Shown here piece after piece: positions 36,773 through 46,344 of a stretch of 64,000 bases of DNA; position 1 is the stretch's first letter; each line of letters begins with the position of its first letter. Under the pieces are notes generated by a model that saw only the letters and a list, made by a program, of their open reading frames with translations, was not told the DNA's origin and ran no database searches. The position numbers were made by a program, and so were the translations under genes. This DNA is from Schauerella fraxinea (GTDB lineage Bacteria > Pseudomonadota > Gammaproteobacteria > Burkholderiales > Burkholderiaceae_B), in assembly GCA_030849945.1 (NCBI GenBank), contig JAVDKK010000005.1:1-64000 (forward strand). Direction: 5' to 3'.

Positions 36773-38452
36773 ATGGATGGACGTATGCCTAAAGACAAGC
36801 AGCTAAGACAAAAAAAAGCGGCCGTTACAACGACACTTTCACTACGCCTGCTGCGTACCGATAAGAAAGTTGAACAAGCAATCAGAGATGCAAGCACTGT
36901 AGTAGAGGTCGATTCTGATTCAGGACGTTTGTTCACAGCACAGGCTCCCGGAACTGCCCCCACTTGGCTCACGGTTGTAAACCAGTTCGCCAAACAGGGA
37001 GACCTAAAACTCGAGAACAAGAGCTGTGCCGCAGTCTTATTTCTCAATGTTCAGCCAGATGACAAGAGACTGCGAACTCGCACCTTTGCTCTTACGTTTG
37101 GGAGTGGGCATCATGCACTTGATCCTGATGCGTTCGTCCGAAACTTTGGCCTGAAGGTTACTCTCAACTCTGTTGCGCGCGGAGCACTAAGGAATCTCGA
37201 CATTGCCACTCTCGACAGCACGACCATTCAGAAACGCATCCAAGCAAGTAGAAAGGCCGATCTCCAAGGCTTCGGGATCGATCTTCAGAACGATCTATTA
37301 CGTCTCGCAGGAGGAGTTCCGACCGACACAGCATTTGCGAATGCGATTGCCGGCAGAGATGGGCTCACCCTAACGAGCAAGCTGTCCGCAAGCGAAATTC
37401 CTGAAAAATGCAGAATGGCGCTAAGGCTATTCAATGCTAACGACTATAAAAAAGACTACTCATTCATTGACCAAATAGTTCCTGTTCAAGACAAAAAAAC
37501 ACTTGCGGATCTCGATGAAATCATTTTCAAAGAAATAAATACTTTACTCGAAGGAAAGCCATCTGATTTGCACATAACTCTGCCGGAGATAATTGATCCG
37601 GAGAAATCTGGCGACTTCGGATATTTCGGTATAGGCTTCAACTCAGGATTGAAGAGGTCTTATGGCGAGCTAGCCATCGAAGACTATATTTCTGAATTAA
37701 AGTCAGGTCGGCCACAAGAAATATCTGGCATTGCAGAACTAAAAGCCAGTCACGATATCCGAATCGTGACTGACGGGCAGGGAGATCGTCGAAGACGGCG
37801 GCGAGTGTATGATTGTTTCGTGTACGAAGTAAACTATAAAAAACAAACCTACGTGCTTTTTTCTGGAGAATGGTATTGCATCGAAAGCAATTTTTTCCAA
37901 GCGGTGGAAAAAGACTACAGGGCACTATTAGGTAATTCGTTCCTCGCCTCAAGTACAGCCAAAAATGAGCAAGAGCTGATTGCAGAGCTTGATAGTAATA
38001 TTGACCTTCTCAATCTGGATAAGGTTAAAGCCTCGCCGTTAGGAGCAACGGGCGCCAATCTCGAGCCTTGTGATTTCTTATCTCGCCGTAAAGAATTCAT
38101 TCATCTAAAAGACGGTCACGGCTCCGCTCCAATCAGCCATCTGTGGAATCAGGGTCTCGTTTCGGCGGAGAGCTTTATCCGCGATGAGGTCTTTCGCAAA
38201 TCAATTCGTCGGTCGGCAATTGAGCGACAAAAGTCTGCCGGAAAATCAAAATTTGAGCTATTACTACCCAGTGGCCGCTCAAAGGTCGCGCCCACCGACT
38301 ACAAGGTAGTCTTCGGAATAATGCGCCATCCTTACCAACGAAGTCAGCAACTCGGTCTTCCTTTTTTCAGCAAGGTTAGTCTGCGCGCAGTTGCCAGTCG
38401 AATTCAATTGATGGGATACAGCGTAGAAGTACATCTTATTGAAAAAAAATGA
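36773..38452 (+). CDS. TIGR04141/DUF6119 sporadically distributed protein
   Basis: 559 residues. The C-terminal half carries the family pattern: EPCDFLSRRKEFIHLKDGHG, SHLWNQGLVSAESFIRDEVF, DYKVVFGIM, LPFFSKVSLRAVASRIQLMGY. The N-terminus resembles a short beta-rich opening (LSLRLLRTDKKVEQAIRD). The family occurs patchily in defence islands, and its biochemical activity is not known to me. Base composition is notably A+T-rich against the chromosome, a sign of transfer. ATG 36785 is an alternative start. It stands directly behind the DUF4011 remnant and may use that leader's promoter. Confidence 0.85.
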   Translation: MDGRMPKDKQLRQKKAAVTTTLSLRLLRTDKKVEQAIRDASTVVEVDSDSGRLFTAQAPGTAPTWLTVVNQFAKQGDLKLENKSCAAVLFLNVQPDDKRLRTRTFALTFGSGHHALDPDAFVRNFGLKVTLNSVARGALRNLDIATLDSTTIQKRIQASRKADLQGFGIDLQNDLLRLAGGVPTDTAFANAIAGRDGLTLTSKLSASEIPEKCRMALRLFNANDYKKDYSFIDQIVPVQDKKTLADLDEIIFKEINTLLEGKPSDLHITLPEIIDPEKSGDFGYFGIGFNSGLKRSYGELAIEDYISELKSGRPQEISGIAELKASHDIRIVTDGQGDRRRRRRVYDCFVYEVNYKKQTYVLFSGEWYCIESNFFQAVEKDYRALLGNSFLASSTAKNEQELIAELDSNIDLLNLDKVKASPLGATGANLEPCDFLSRRKEFIHLKDGHGSAPISHLWNQGLVSAESFIRDEVFRKSIRRSAIERQKSAGKSKFELLLPSGRSKVAPTDYKVVFGIMRHPYQRSQQLGLPFFSKVSLRAVASRIQLMGYSVEVHLIEKK

Positions 38453-38651
38453 CGACGAGCAACGAGCTAATCTTTTGTCAGCCCCAGGAATCAGCGGGGA
38501 CAGTAGGAATGCCATTAATGATTAATTTTCCGTAAAAATTCTGCCAGTCTAAGATCGATATATGAGTTTCAGTATCCTGGAGGTAAGCGCTGCACTTGAG
38601 CAGTTTGAAGTTACAAGATACCAATGAGTAAATAGTTAACAGGAGCCCATC

Positions 38652-39767
38652 TTGGCAAAATCTCTAATTCGGGTAATGCTCTCCAGCCGATGTCTGGATG
38701 CCTTCCCAAGCAGCAGCAAGTCGACATTGACCGACCTGCGCAAGGAACTGAAGGGCGAGATCGAATCCACCCAAGTACTCGGCAGAAAGCTGTTCGAGGT
38801 TTGGATCAACGAAGACGCGCCACCGGCTGAAGGCACGCAGGATAGTTGGGATGCCTGCCTACAGGCCGTGCGCGAATGCGACGTGCTCATTGTATTGTCC
38901 AATGGGAATGCGGGCTGGGCTGCAGGCGAGCAGGACATCGGCATTTGCCACGCCGAATACATGGAGGGCCTTCGTTCGGCCCAGGCCAAGGTGCGGCTAG
39001 TGGCCTTGCCGACGGTGACTGACGTTAAAGATGTGGCAATTGAGCGCAACCGGCGTTTCCAAGACTATATCTCTCGGCAGACCGCATTCCGAGGCGGCGA
39101 AGTGAAGACCGTTGCGGATGCAAAGAAGCGCGTGTTCGAGGCTCTATCTGATGCAGTGATCTCGCTGACCCAACGGGGAGTTCAGGCCAGCGCATCGACG
39201 CGCTTCGATGTCGGCGCGGCTTTGGACTGGACTCGGCTCGACTTTCGTCAGCGAAAAAAAACGATGGAATTGACGCTCACAACGGCCTTGCGCGGGCTCA
39301 AGGGAACCAAGGCGGTAGACGGCGGTGTGGTGGTCACCCTAGACGGCAAGGACGTGGTGGTGGTGATTCACGCAATTCCGGCCTCGTTAAGTGTGGCTGC
39401 CGCCCGGGAGCTAGTGGGTCGGCCCTTTCTGGAGGATCACCAGCGCATCGACTTGCTGGCTTCAGCACATGGACCTTTGCATCTGATCGCCTGTCACCGG
39501 GGCGCGACGGAGACTCAAGCCACGTCGCTGCTGGGATTTCCGGACGCGACGGTGGTTAGCGGCCCCTTTGGCGTGTTCGTGGCCGATGACGTGCAAAAAG
39601 TGCAATTCGCCTTCTTAGCCAACTGCCGGGACGACTCACAGACGCGACACGCCAGTCAGCGGTTCTTTGAATGGTTGCAGCAGACTGGTGAGGCGTCGCT
39701 GGTAGCGCGCAGGGCAGTATCTCGCGCTCGGATCGTCAAAGTGGTGGCGAAAGAACTGAACATTTGA
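38652..39767 (+). CDS. DUF4062 domain protein, partner of PhoD-like phosphatase
   Basis: 371 residues. Residues 3 to about 100 form a DUF4062 domain: IRVMLSSRCLDAF, LGRKLFEVWINEDAPP, DSWDACLQAVRECDVLIVLSNGNAGWA. This is a TIR/SEFIR-like flavodoxin fold often at the N-terminus of bacterial NLR-like immune proteins. The remainder is an uncharacterised alpha/beta region and no NTPase motif is seen. The start is TTG with AGGAG six bases upstream. The PhoD-like gene follows by 10 bases, so the two form an operon. The domain could act as effector or interaction module; no catalytic residue can be proven by eye. Confidence 0.8.
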   Translation: MAKSLIRVMLSSRCLDAFPSSSKSTLTDLRKELKGEIESTQVLGRKLFEVWINEDAPPAEGTQDSWDACLQAVRECDVLIVLSNGNAGWAAGEQDIGICHAEYMEGLRSAQAKVRLVALPTVTDVKDVAIERNRRFQDYISRQTAFRGGEVKTVADAKKRVFEALSDAVISLTQRGVQASASTRFDVGAALDWTRLDFRQRKKTMELTLTTALRGLKGTKAVDGGVVVTLDGKDVVVVIHAIPASLSVAAARELVGRPFLEDHQRIDLLASAHGPLHLIACHRGATETQATSLLGFPDATVVSGPFGVFVADDVQKVQFAFLANCRDDSQTRHASQRFFEWLQQTGEASLVARRAVSRARIVKVVAKELNI

Positions 39768-39777
39768 GGGGCTGAAC

Positions 39778-41559
39778 ATGAAAGAAAAGGATCTTCTTCT
39801 CGGACCGGTGCTCTCGTTCCGAGGCATCGGTAAAGGCGATGTATGGAAGGTGAGTGCGCTGGTGGGCGTCAAGGCAAACGCTGCCCTTCCTACGATGCAG
39901 ATGGATGGCAAGGCCTGCCCCGCGCCAAGGGAGTTAATGGCTATCCAGGGCGAACGTTATCTGCGCTACGACCTATCCTGCAAAGTTCTGAAGGACGAGC
40001 GCGCGGTTAGTTACGGCATTCCAGGCGGGCTGACTTGGAGCATGACAGTGCCCGGCAAGGATTTCTCACCCCGCATGGCCTATGTGTCCTGTAACGGTTT
40101 TTCCGATCCGGCTGTGATGCGCAAGCTGATCCGCACATCCGATGCGGTGTGGGAAGACTTGCTTTACAGCCACGATCGCGCGCTACGCAGACTACAAGGT
40201 GTAGGCGAAACCAAGCTGCTGGACAAGGAGCAGCTATGGCATGAGATTCGCATCCACGACAAGGGGTTGCAGCGCTTTCATCTCATGCTCATGGGGGGCG
40301 ATCAGATCTACTTCGACTCAATCTGGGAGGACATCAAAGAGTTGCGCCAGTGGGTGGCCCTGCCGCGGCAGGCGCAGCTGAACTTCAAGGTCACCAAGGC
40401 GCTAGAGTGCGAGATAGAGGCATATTACTTTGGGCTGTACAAGCAACGGTGGCTGCCGAGCGAGAGGAAGCCCTGGTCGTCGCCTACGCACACGCTGGAC
40501 GCGAGTACTGCGATGGCATCCATCCCTACAGTGATGATGTGGGACGACCACGACATCTTCGACGGCTGGGGCTCATACAGCTGCGAAATGCAGAACAGCC
40601 CACTATTTCAAACGCTGTTCCGCCATGCCCGACGCGCCTTCTGGGTGTTTCAGTTGCAACATACGCTGGACGAGCTGCCCGAGTTGGAAGAAACGATTCC
40701 GGCAGGTTTTTCCCGCAAGGACCCACTGTTCAAACCCTTCACATGGAGTCAGGTGCTCGCAAAGGATAGGCTAGCTCTTCCCCTTCTGGACGGCCAGCCC
40801 GGCTTCACTTCCGTCTACGCCATCGGGCCGGTGGCTATCGTGGCAGCCGACTTGCGCACCGAGCGCTCAAGGTCGCAGGTGATGGGTTCGGACACTTGGA
40901 ACCAGATCAAAAGATGGGCCAGAAATCTTGAATCTGGCAACGAAAAAGCACAACCCAAAAGCGCCTGCCAGCACTTGCTGTTCATGTCCTCGGTCCCCGT
41001 GGTGCATCCGAAGCTGCCTCTAGCCGAGTTGCTGTTAGACAAATTTGGGCAAGACCACGTCACGGACAGCAACGCGGACGACCTGAAGGACCACTGGTCC
41101 CACGATGATCACGACGGTGAGCGCAAGCGCCTTCTGGAAGTGTTTTCCGACTTGGCACGCGACAGGAAAATCCGGGTGTCTCTAGTGTCGGGCGACGTGC
41201 ACGTCGCGGCGTGGGGCACGGCCTTTCGAAAAGACCTGCCCGCTTCAGAAACTTGGTCGCAGATCCATCAATTTACCTCGTCGGCCGTGGTTCATCCATC
41301 GCTCATGGGCGTCATGGAGCGGCTGTTCCTGTCCTGGCTAAACAGCAACGCGAAGCAACCGCAGAACATCGACGTGCAGTATGTAGCGGAGGTAATGCCT
41401 TTCCCGGGGCACGACAAGCACATTATGGCAGCGCGCAATTGGCTGGCCTTGGAGCTAGGCATGGGGGCGGCCGAGGGGTGCAAGCTGTGGGCGACTTGGC
41501 GATGTGAAACCGAAAATAGCTTCTCAAATCACTTGCTCGCAGTTCCACCCATTCCATGA
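39778..41559 (+). CDS. PhoD-like metallophosphatase
   Basis: 593 residues. The metal-binding motifs of PhoD/alkaline phosphatase D-type phosphodiesterases are visible: YVSCNGF, MLMGGDQIYFDSIW (about 175-190), MMWDDHDIFDGWGSY (about 255-270) and VSGDVHVAAWG (about 470-480). Unlike secreted PhoD it has no signal peptide, so it should act in the cytoplasm. It is tightly coupled to the DUF4062 gene (10-base gap, GAGGGGC before the ATG). A phosphodiesterase acting on a nucleotide product or phosphorylated target of the partner is an attractive but unproven idea. Confidence 0.82.
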   Translation: MKEKDLLLGPVLSFRGIGKGDVWKVSALVGVKANAALPTMQMDGKACPAPRELMAIQGERYLRYDLSCKVLKDERAVSYGIPGGLTWSMTVPGKDFSPRMAYVSCNGFSDPAVMRKLIRTSDAVWEDLLYSHDRALRRLQGVGETKLLDKEQLWHEIRIHDKGLQRFHLMLMGGDQIYFDSIWEDIKELRQWVALPRQAQLNFKVTKALECEIEAYYFGLYKQRWLPSERKPWSSPTHTLDASTAMASIPTVMMWDDHDIFDGWGSYSCEMQNSPLFQTLFRHARRAFWVFQLQHTLDELPELEETIPAGFSRKDPLFKPFTWSQVLAKDRLALPLLDGQPGFTSVYAIGPVAIVAADLRTERSRSQVMGSDTWNQIKRWARNLESGNEKAQPKSACQHLLFMSSVPVVHPKLPLAELLLDKFGQDHVTDSNADDLKDHWSHDDHDGERKRLLEVFSDLARDRKIRVSLVSGDVHVAAWGTAFRKDLPASETWSQIHQFTSSAVVHPSLMGVMERLFLSWLNSNAKQPQNIDVQYVAEVMPFPGHDKHIMAARNWLALELGMGAAEGCKLWATWRCETENSFSNHLLAVPPIP

Positions 41560-41812
41560 CTCCCGAAAGTCCTCTGTTAGCGATGGCTGCGCTTGACTGC
41601 GCCCATCATCGCCTAGGTCCGCCTGAACCGGACGGCCCACTCAATCATCCACAAGCCACGCAGATCCGCGCAACTTAAGGGTTTTTAGTGTTCTACATAA
41701 GCCCCTACGGTCGCTCGTTCCGCCAGCAAGGCGTATTGTTTGGCTGACGCAGGTTTACGGGCCGTCATTCCTAGATCAGTCGGCGTCTAGGGTAAGGCAG
41801 ACATCCGCAATG

Positions 41813-42367
41813 CTAGCAAGCCGGATTGATGCACAAACTTCTTTGCATCGGTCCTGCAACTTCGCCACATTGTGCGGCGCCATCGGGACCACTCTTGTGT
41901 GCCGGCAACCAGCGACAGCATAAGACGCCGCGTGTTGTTGAAGCCCTACTGGATTTCGCTCGCCATGCGCCATCACACATCGCACGCGGTCGGTGTGAGC
42001 GAAGCGCGGCGCACCGGCTGAACCGGGTCCCGCATGACAATGCCAACCTCGATATTGACATTGATTGGGCGTCGATATGCCAACAACTTGTTCTATCCTG
42101 CTGCTGCAGTCGGCGAGTGCGTTTGGAATTCTCGCTTTTCGAACGCTCGACGGCCTGCAGGACGGCCGCGTTGATGCTTACAAGCGCCTCATCTCGCGGC
42201 AGCGTGTGATCGAGAAAGACTAGCTCGAGATCGCCCGACAAACGCGGCATGTCTCGTACGAGCAGATTGATCGTCGTACCGCACCTCAATGCGGAGGTGT
42301 CGTCCATGAACACAACCAGCGCCACCTGCGTCAACAGGCGCACGGTATCAAGATAGATCTGGTTCAT
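41813..42367 (-). pseudogene. Decayed AbiEii/AbiGii-type nucleotidyltransferase toxin
   Basis: The first 75 codons (MNQIYLDTVRLLTQVALVVF, then CGTTINLLVRDMPRLSGDLELVFLDHTLPRDEAL) match the nucleotidyltransferase core of AbiEii toxins. Two changes stand out: GGT has become CGT and DLDLVF has become DLELVF, so metal binding would be lost. Beyond that the frame shifts, and a second frame contains NVNIEVGIVMRDPVQPVRRA, the continuation of the same domain. The gene is not related closely to the intact AbiEii gene at 49273. Confidence 0.75.
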
Positions 42368-42814
42368 GGCTTTAGCTCAGCAGGCTACGAACGGATCGAG
42401 ACACAGGCCCGTTCGCTGCCCGTTGGCAGCGTGGCCGGATCGAGCCTAGCAGCATAGGCCAAGGAACTCTCGCAGCAGGAGTTGCAAGCACAACCACAAC
42501 CTATTTACGCTCGTGCGGCACAGCAAAAGTTCGCGCAGTGCATTCGCGCGCAGGCTGTGGGCGCTCTCAGCGAGTTCGCTAGCGTTCTCAACAGCTAAGG
42601 CACGCCGACCTCGCTCAATAGTTCCAGCAATGCACGCATCTGCTCAGACACCCGCGGCACCCCGCTCCGTTACTCGAAATAGCTGACGTGGAGCAAGGCA
42701 TTCGGCTCCTCGTCGAATAGACGCTAGCTGTGATACTGAGCAGGGAAGCGTTCGGTGAACCAATCGGGCAGGTGTGCTGCCGTCCAGCCGTCGAAACGGC
42801 GCGGCATCAGAATT
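42368..42814. other. Decayed coding debris between two pseudogenes
   Basis: The plus strand holds a broken frame (about 42,384-42,597) and the minus strand a broken frame ending near 42,660 (MPRRFDGWTAAHLPDWFTER). Both look like once-coding sequence with in-frame stops. Neither could be assigned to a family. They probably belong to the same ancient integrative element as the DUF932 remnant. Confidence 0.5.
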
Positions 42815-43414
42815 CGCGACCCAGTGATCGTTGCAGGCTTGGAGGGGGCATCGTATTGAGAGAATGCACGGCGCGAGCAAACACCTCGGATTTACCATCG
42901 TCGAAGGTGATGCCGCGCATGCCATCGCGTGATTCCCTCACCCGGTCTTAGTTGCACAACAACTTGTGAGCGCCCTGAATGACCAGTCCGGCCACGTCGC
43001 CCCAGTGGGGAACGCACACATCAAACAGGGTGTCGCCGCAGGCAGGACTACCACTGCATACGAGAAGCGGAACATGTCTGCCAGCATCTGATAGCTGGTG
43101 CCGTCCAGAAGGCTCGGCAGCGCTATTTTCGTTGGATTCCGCGCCGTGGGATCTGGCTGGCGTGGCGAGCGCAGGATGAATTTCGTGTGCTGGCGCTGGC
43201 CTTCGTCGCACACCGGGTGTTGCGCCACTATAGAGGGTTAAAACGCTTCTTTCCGAGGCTCGGTCAGCACGGCGCAGGTGGAGAAATGGGTGTTCCACTG
43301 CAACAGGTTCTCGTACAGGACGTCCGCGAAGATGGTCGGGGCCACGCGGTGAATATGGTCATCTGACAGAGGGTAATCGCTACGCAGGGAGGAGGAACGG
43401 GAAGCGAAACAGGA
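42815..43414 (-). pseudogene. Decayed DUF932 gene of integrative-element type
   Basis: Read on the minus strand from 43414: ASRSSSLRSDYPLSDDHIHR, VAPTIFADV, then EAF followed by TAA where a Gln is expected, then VAQHPVCDEGQRQHTKFILR. Later frames give DGTSYQMLADMFRF, DVCVPHWGDVAGLVIQGAHK and RDGMRGITFDDGKSEVFARA. These segments follow, in order, the DUF932 protein common in integrative and conjugative elements. At least one nonsense change and two frameshifts are present. Confidence 0.75.
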
Positions 43415-44031
43415 TACGAGTCGCGTGGTCTTTCGCCCGGCAAGAGAGGTTTCCCGTCCCGACCTCACACCGGATTCATAGGCCCGGGGCCCCTCCTTCA
43501 GTCGTTTGGTGCGGTTGGCATGAGGAAACTCTGTCGGCCCCGTTGCCACCGTCTTTCCTGAGTTCATCGCCGCAACAATTTGGAACCCATGGCCTTGGGC
43601 CGTCAAGGAGAAACGCGGAAGGTAATTGCGGCTCGCAGGCGAAGCCAAAGACACGACCTGGCGCGCCTTGATGGAGCGCGGCAACGGGCTGCAGTCGTGG
43701 GCAAACTAAGGGATTCCGAAGAGACGGCTGGACTTGGCGACTGCCGCCCCGATGTGCAGGGCGCGCGCAGGCTCGGACCCAGAAGTTCGGGCAGTAGGCG
43801 TCAGAGAAGGCGAACGCCTAGCATATGGCGGTTCCGTTAGGTATGCACTGGAATTGGACTCTGAGTCGCGGGGTCCGCCACGTGCGACGTAACTATGTGT
43901 TTCGATTATTATTGTTTATGAATCGCTGCTTTCGGATGCGGCAATCTAGCGCCTCCGACACCGCAAGAATCCATCGTCACCCATTAGCGAATACAGCAAC
44001 CCTAAAAATCATCAAAGCAGCGGAGGGAGTC
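43415..44031. other. Gene-free spacer before the first OLD/UvrD pair
   Basis: About 600 bases. Open frames exist (for example 43,580-43,840) but show no family motif. The last 200 bases are A+T-rich and should hold the promoter of the OLD-family nuclease gene. An upstream extension of that gene's frame to 43825 lacks family sequence. Confidence 0.5.
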
Positions 44032-46344
44032 GTGCATCTTCACTCATATCGTGTCAAGAATTTCCGGCGCCTGAAAGACGCTCATATTGAGCTATCTGAC
44101 GACATATCAATATTTGTAGGATCGAACAACAGCGGAAAAACATCGGCAACCCAAGCGATTCAAGCATTTGTCACGGGTGGACGGGATCGCTTCAGTCTTT
44201 ACGATTTCAGCTCATATTGTTGGAGGCTCTTCGATGAAGCTGGAGGCCTCGACTTGGCTGACCCAGTTGCCGGGGGTGTTTCTCTACCAAGCATAGAGCT
44301 TGATCTATGGTTCGAAGTAGCTGCGCCAGACCTCTATCTAGTTATTCCCCTGCTTCCAAGTACAGCGTGGGAAGGAACCAAAGTTGGCATACGAGTTTCG
44401 CTCGCTGCACGAAATACCACGACTCTCATCCAGAATTACCAAGAAGCCAAAGCTAAAGCCTCTGAGCAAATCGCAGAACTTCCACCCGGGTCACAATATG
44501 CACCTTGGCCTCGCTCCATGACTGACTATCTCCAGCGCGAACTTAAAAGCGAATATGAGCTGCGTTATTTCATTTTAGATCGAACGCATTTCGATGAAAC
44601 TTTTCGTGAGATCGGGGACTATTGTCCAGAAGAATTAGGTGGCGAGCCAGGCGGGGGCGCAATTCTAAAATCGCTCATCCATATTGACAGCTTAGGAGCT
44701 CAACGGCATTTGGCTGACCCAAATCCAGAGGCAGGAGGAAGGTCAGAAGACCTATCAAAGCGTCTGAGCCGCTTCTACAAACGCAATCTTAATCAAAGGC
44801 AGGACGATCACACAGCTCTTAAGGCTTTGTTCGACTCTGAGCAGGCACTTAACATTCATCTGGACGGGGTATTCAAGCCGATGCTTGATCGGCTAGCAAT
44901 GCTAGGGTATCCGGGCATCAATAATCCGAGATTGAAGATTATGTCGGCGTTAGACCCTGCCCACGTCATGAGTCAAGACGCGCGCGTCCACTATCAGATT
45001 GGAGATGGCGAAGACGTCTCGACGCTCCCTGATAGTTACAACGGGCTTGGGTTCAAAAATCTGATCTACATGGTGGTAGAGATTTTGGACGCCCAATCAA
45101 GATGGATGGCTATGGACAGTCGCCCTCCACTGCACCTGATCTTCGTCGAGGAACCAGAGGCTCACTTGCACGCCCAGCTTCAGCAAGTCTTTATCCGAAA
45201 TGTGCTTCAACTTCTGAACATAGAAGGCGACGATGAAAGCATATTCGGAAGTCAGATGGTTATAACCACCCACTCGCCACACGTTCTTTATGAGCGAGGG
45301 TTCAAGCCAATTCGCTACTTCCGCAGAAAGAAAGTTGGCGGCGGACAAGTGACTGAGGTCATAAATCTATCTGCCTTCTACCAGGCTCAGCCAGATGACC
45401 GAGACTTCCTCGAACGATATTTGAAGCTGACTCACTGTGACCTCTTCTTCTCAGATGCCGCGATTCTGGTTGAAGGCAATGTTGAAAGATTGCTGTTACC
45501 CATAATGATCCAGAAGACGGCGAAGACTCTTCGCTCAGCTTGCCTATGTATATTGGAGGTAGGCGGGGCCTTCGGTCATCGCTTCCAGTCGCTCATAGAG
45601 TTTCTCGGATTAACCACTCTAATTGTCACTGACATTGACAGCGTAGCCCTCATGATGCCCGACCCCGACGCGGACGAAAACGACGAGGAAGTTGAGGAAT
45701 TTGAGGTTCCTGCTGATGCAGAGATTGGCATCGCTGTGCAGGCTGTAGTCGATGGGCAAAATCCTGTCGGTGCCCAAGAGGCAGCTTTGCCCAAGAAGAA
45801 ATACGGCAAGGCTTGCTTACCCAGTGAAGATGGGGCCGCGACCTCGAACCAAACCCTTATAAAATGGCTTCCTGGCAAGCTAACAATCGACGAGTTGCGC
45901 AACTCTTCCGAAGCCGACAAAACTCATGAGCTTGAAGACGGTGCGAAGGTTCGTGTTGCTTATCAAACCGAACGTGCTATCACTTGGAACGGCTCTACCG
46001 AAGATCTCTGCGGACGCACGCTCGAAGAGGACTTCGGCCTCGAAAATGCAGAGTGGTCTCAAGCAGTAGCGAGGAAGTCTCTTGGACTGATTGTGAAAGG
46101 GGGGGCCGCCGATCCTAATGAACTTGCCAAAGGCCTCAATAAAAAGGTTTCAGGCAAGAGTTTCGATAAAACTAAGTTCGCACTGGCCCTGCTAACAGAG
46201 AACGAAGATACGTGGCGCGTCCCTGCATATATACGTGATGGGCTCATCTGGCTAAGGGACGAGGTTCGTATCGAAGTCGAGAATGTATTACCCGAAATTG
46301 TTCTGAATGCCGAAGCCGTCGCCCTAGGAGAAGAGAATGAGTAG
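44032..46344 (+). CDS. OLD-family ATPase/TOPRIM nuclease (GajA-like), copy 1
   Basis: About 770 residues. The ABC-type ATPase half has Walker A GSNNSGKT (30-37), Walker B LIFVEEPEAHLHAQL and the His switch ITTHSPHVLYE. The C-terminal TOPRIM half has ILVEGNVERLLLP and LIVTDIDSV. This matches overcoming-lysogenization-defect nucleases and GajA of Gabija, though it is longer than the 578-residue reference. I chose the GTG at 44032 because GGAGGG lies four bases upstream and the domain begins immediately (VHLHSYRVKNFRRL). The UvrD-like gene overlaps its end, so the two act together, probably in DNA nicking defence triggered by nucleotide depletion. Confidence 0.82.
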   Translation: MHLHSYRVKNFRRLKDAHIELSDDISIFVGSNNSGKTSATQAIQAFVTGGRDRFSLYDFSSYCWRLFDEAGGLDLADPVAGGVSLPSIELDLWFEVAAPDLYLVIPLLPSTAWEGTKVGIRVSLAARNTTTLIQNYQEAKAKASEQIAELPPGSQYAPWPRSMTDYLQRELKSEYELRYFILDRTHFDETFREIGDYCPEELGGEPGGGAILKSLIHIDSLGAQRHLADPNPEAGGRSEDLSKRLSRFYKRNLNQRQDDHTALKALFDSEQALNIHLDGVFKPMLDRLAMLGYPGINNPRLKIMSALDPAHVMSQDARVHYQIGDGEDVSTLPDSYNGLGFKNLIYMVVEILDAQSRWMAMDSRPPLHLIFVEEPEAHLHAQLQQVFIRNVLQLLNIEGDDESIFGSQMVITTHSPHVLYERGFKPIRYFRRKKVGGGQVTEVINLSAFYQAQPDDRDFLERYLKLTHCDLFFSDAAILVEGNVERLLLPIMIQKTAKTLRSACLCILEVGGAFGHRFQSLIEFLGLTTLIVTDIDSVALMMPDPDADENDEEVEEFEVPADAEIGIAVQAVVDGQNPVGAQEAALPKKKYGKACLPSEDGAATSNQTLIKWLPGKLTIDELRNSSEADKTHELEDGAKVRVAYQTERAITWNGSTEDLCGRTLEEDFGLENAEWSQAVARKSLGLIVKGGAADPNELAKGLNKKVSGKSFDKTKFALALLTENEDTWRVPAYIRDGLIWLRDEVRIEVENVLPEIVLNAEAVALGEENE

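Noticed and set aside
43825..44031. N-terminal extension of the first OLD nuclease to the ATG at 43825
   Set aside because: The extra 69 residues have no family similarity, and a GTG with GGAGGG just upstream starts exactly at the domain.
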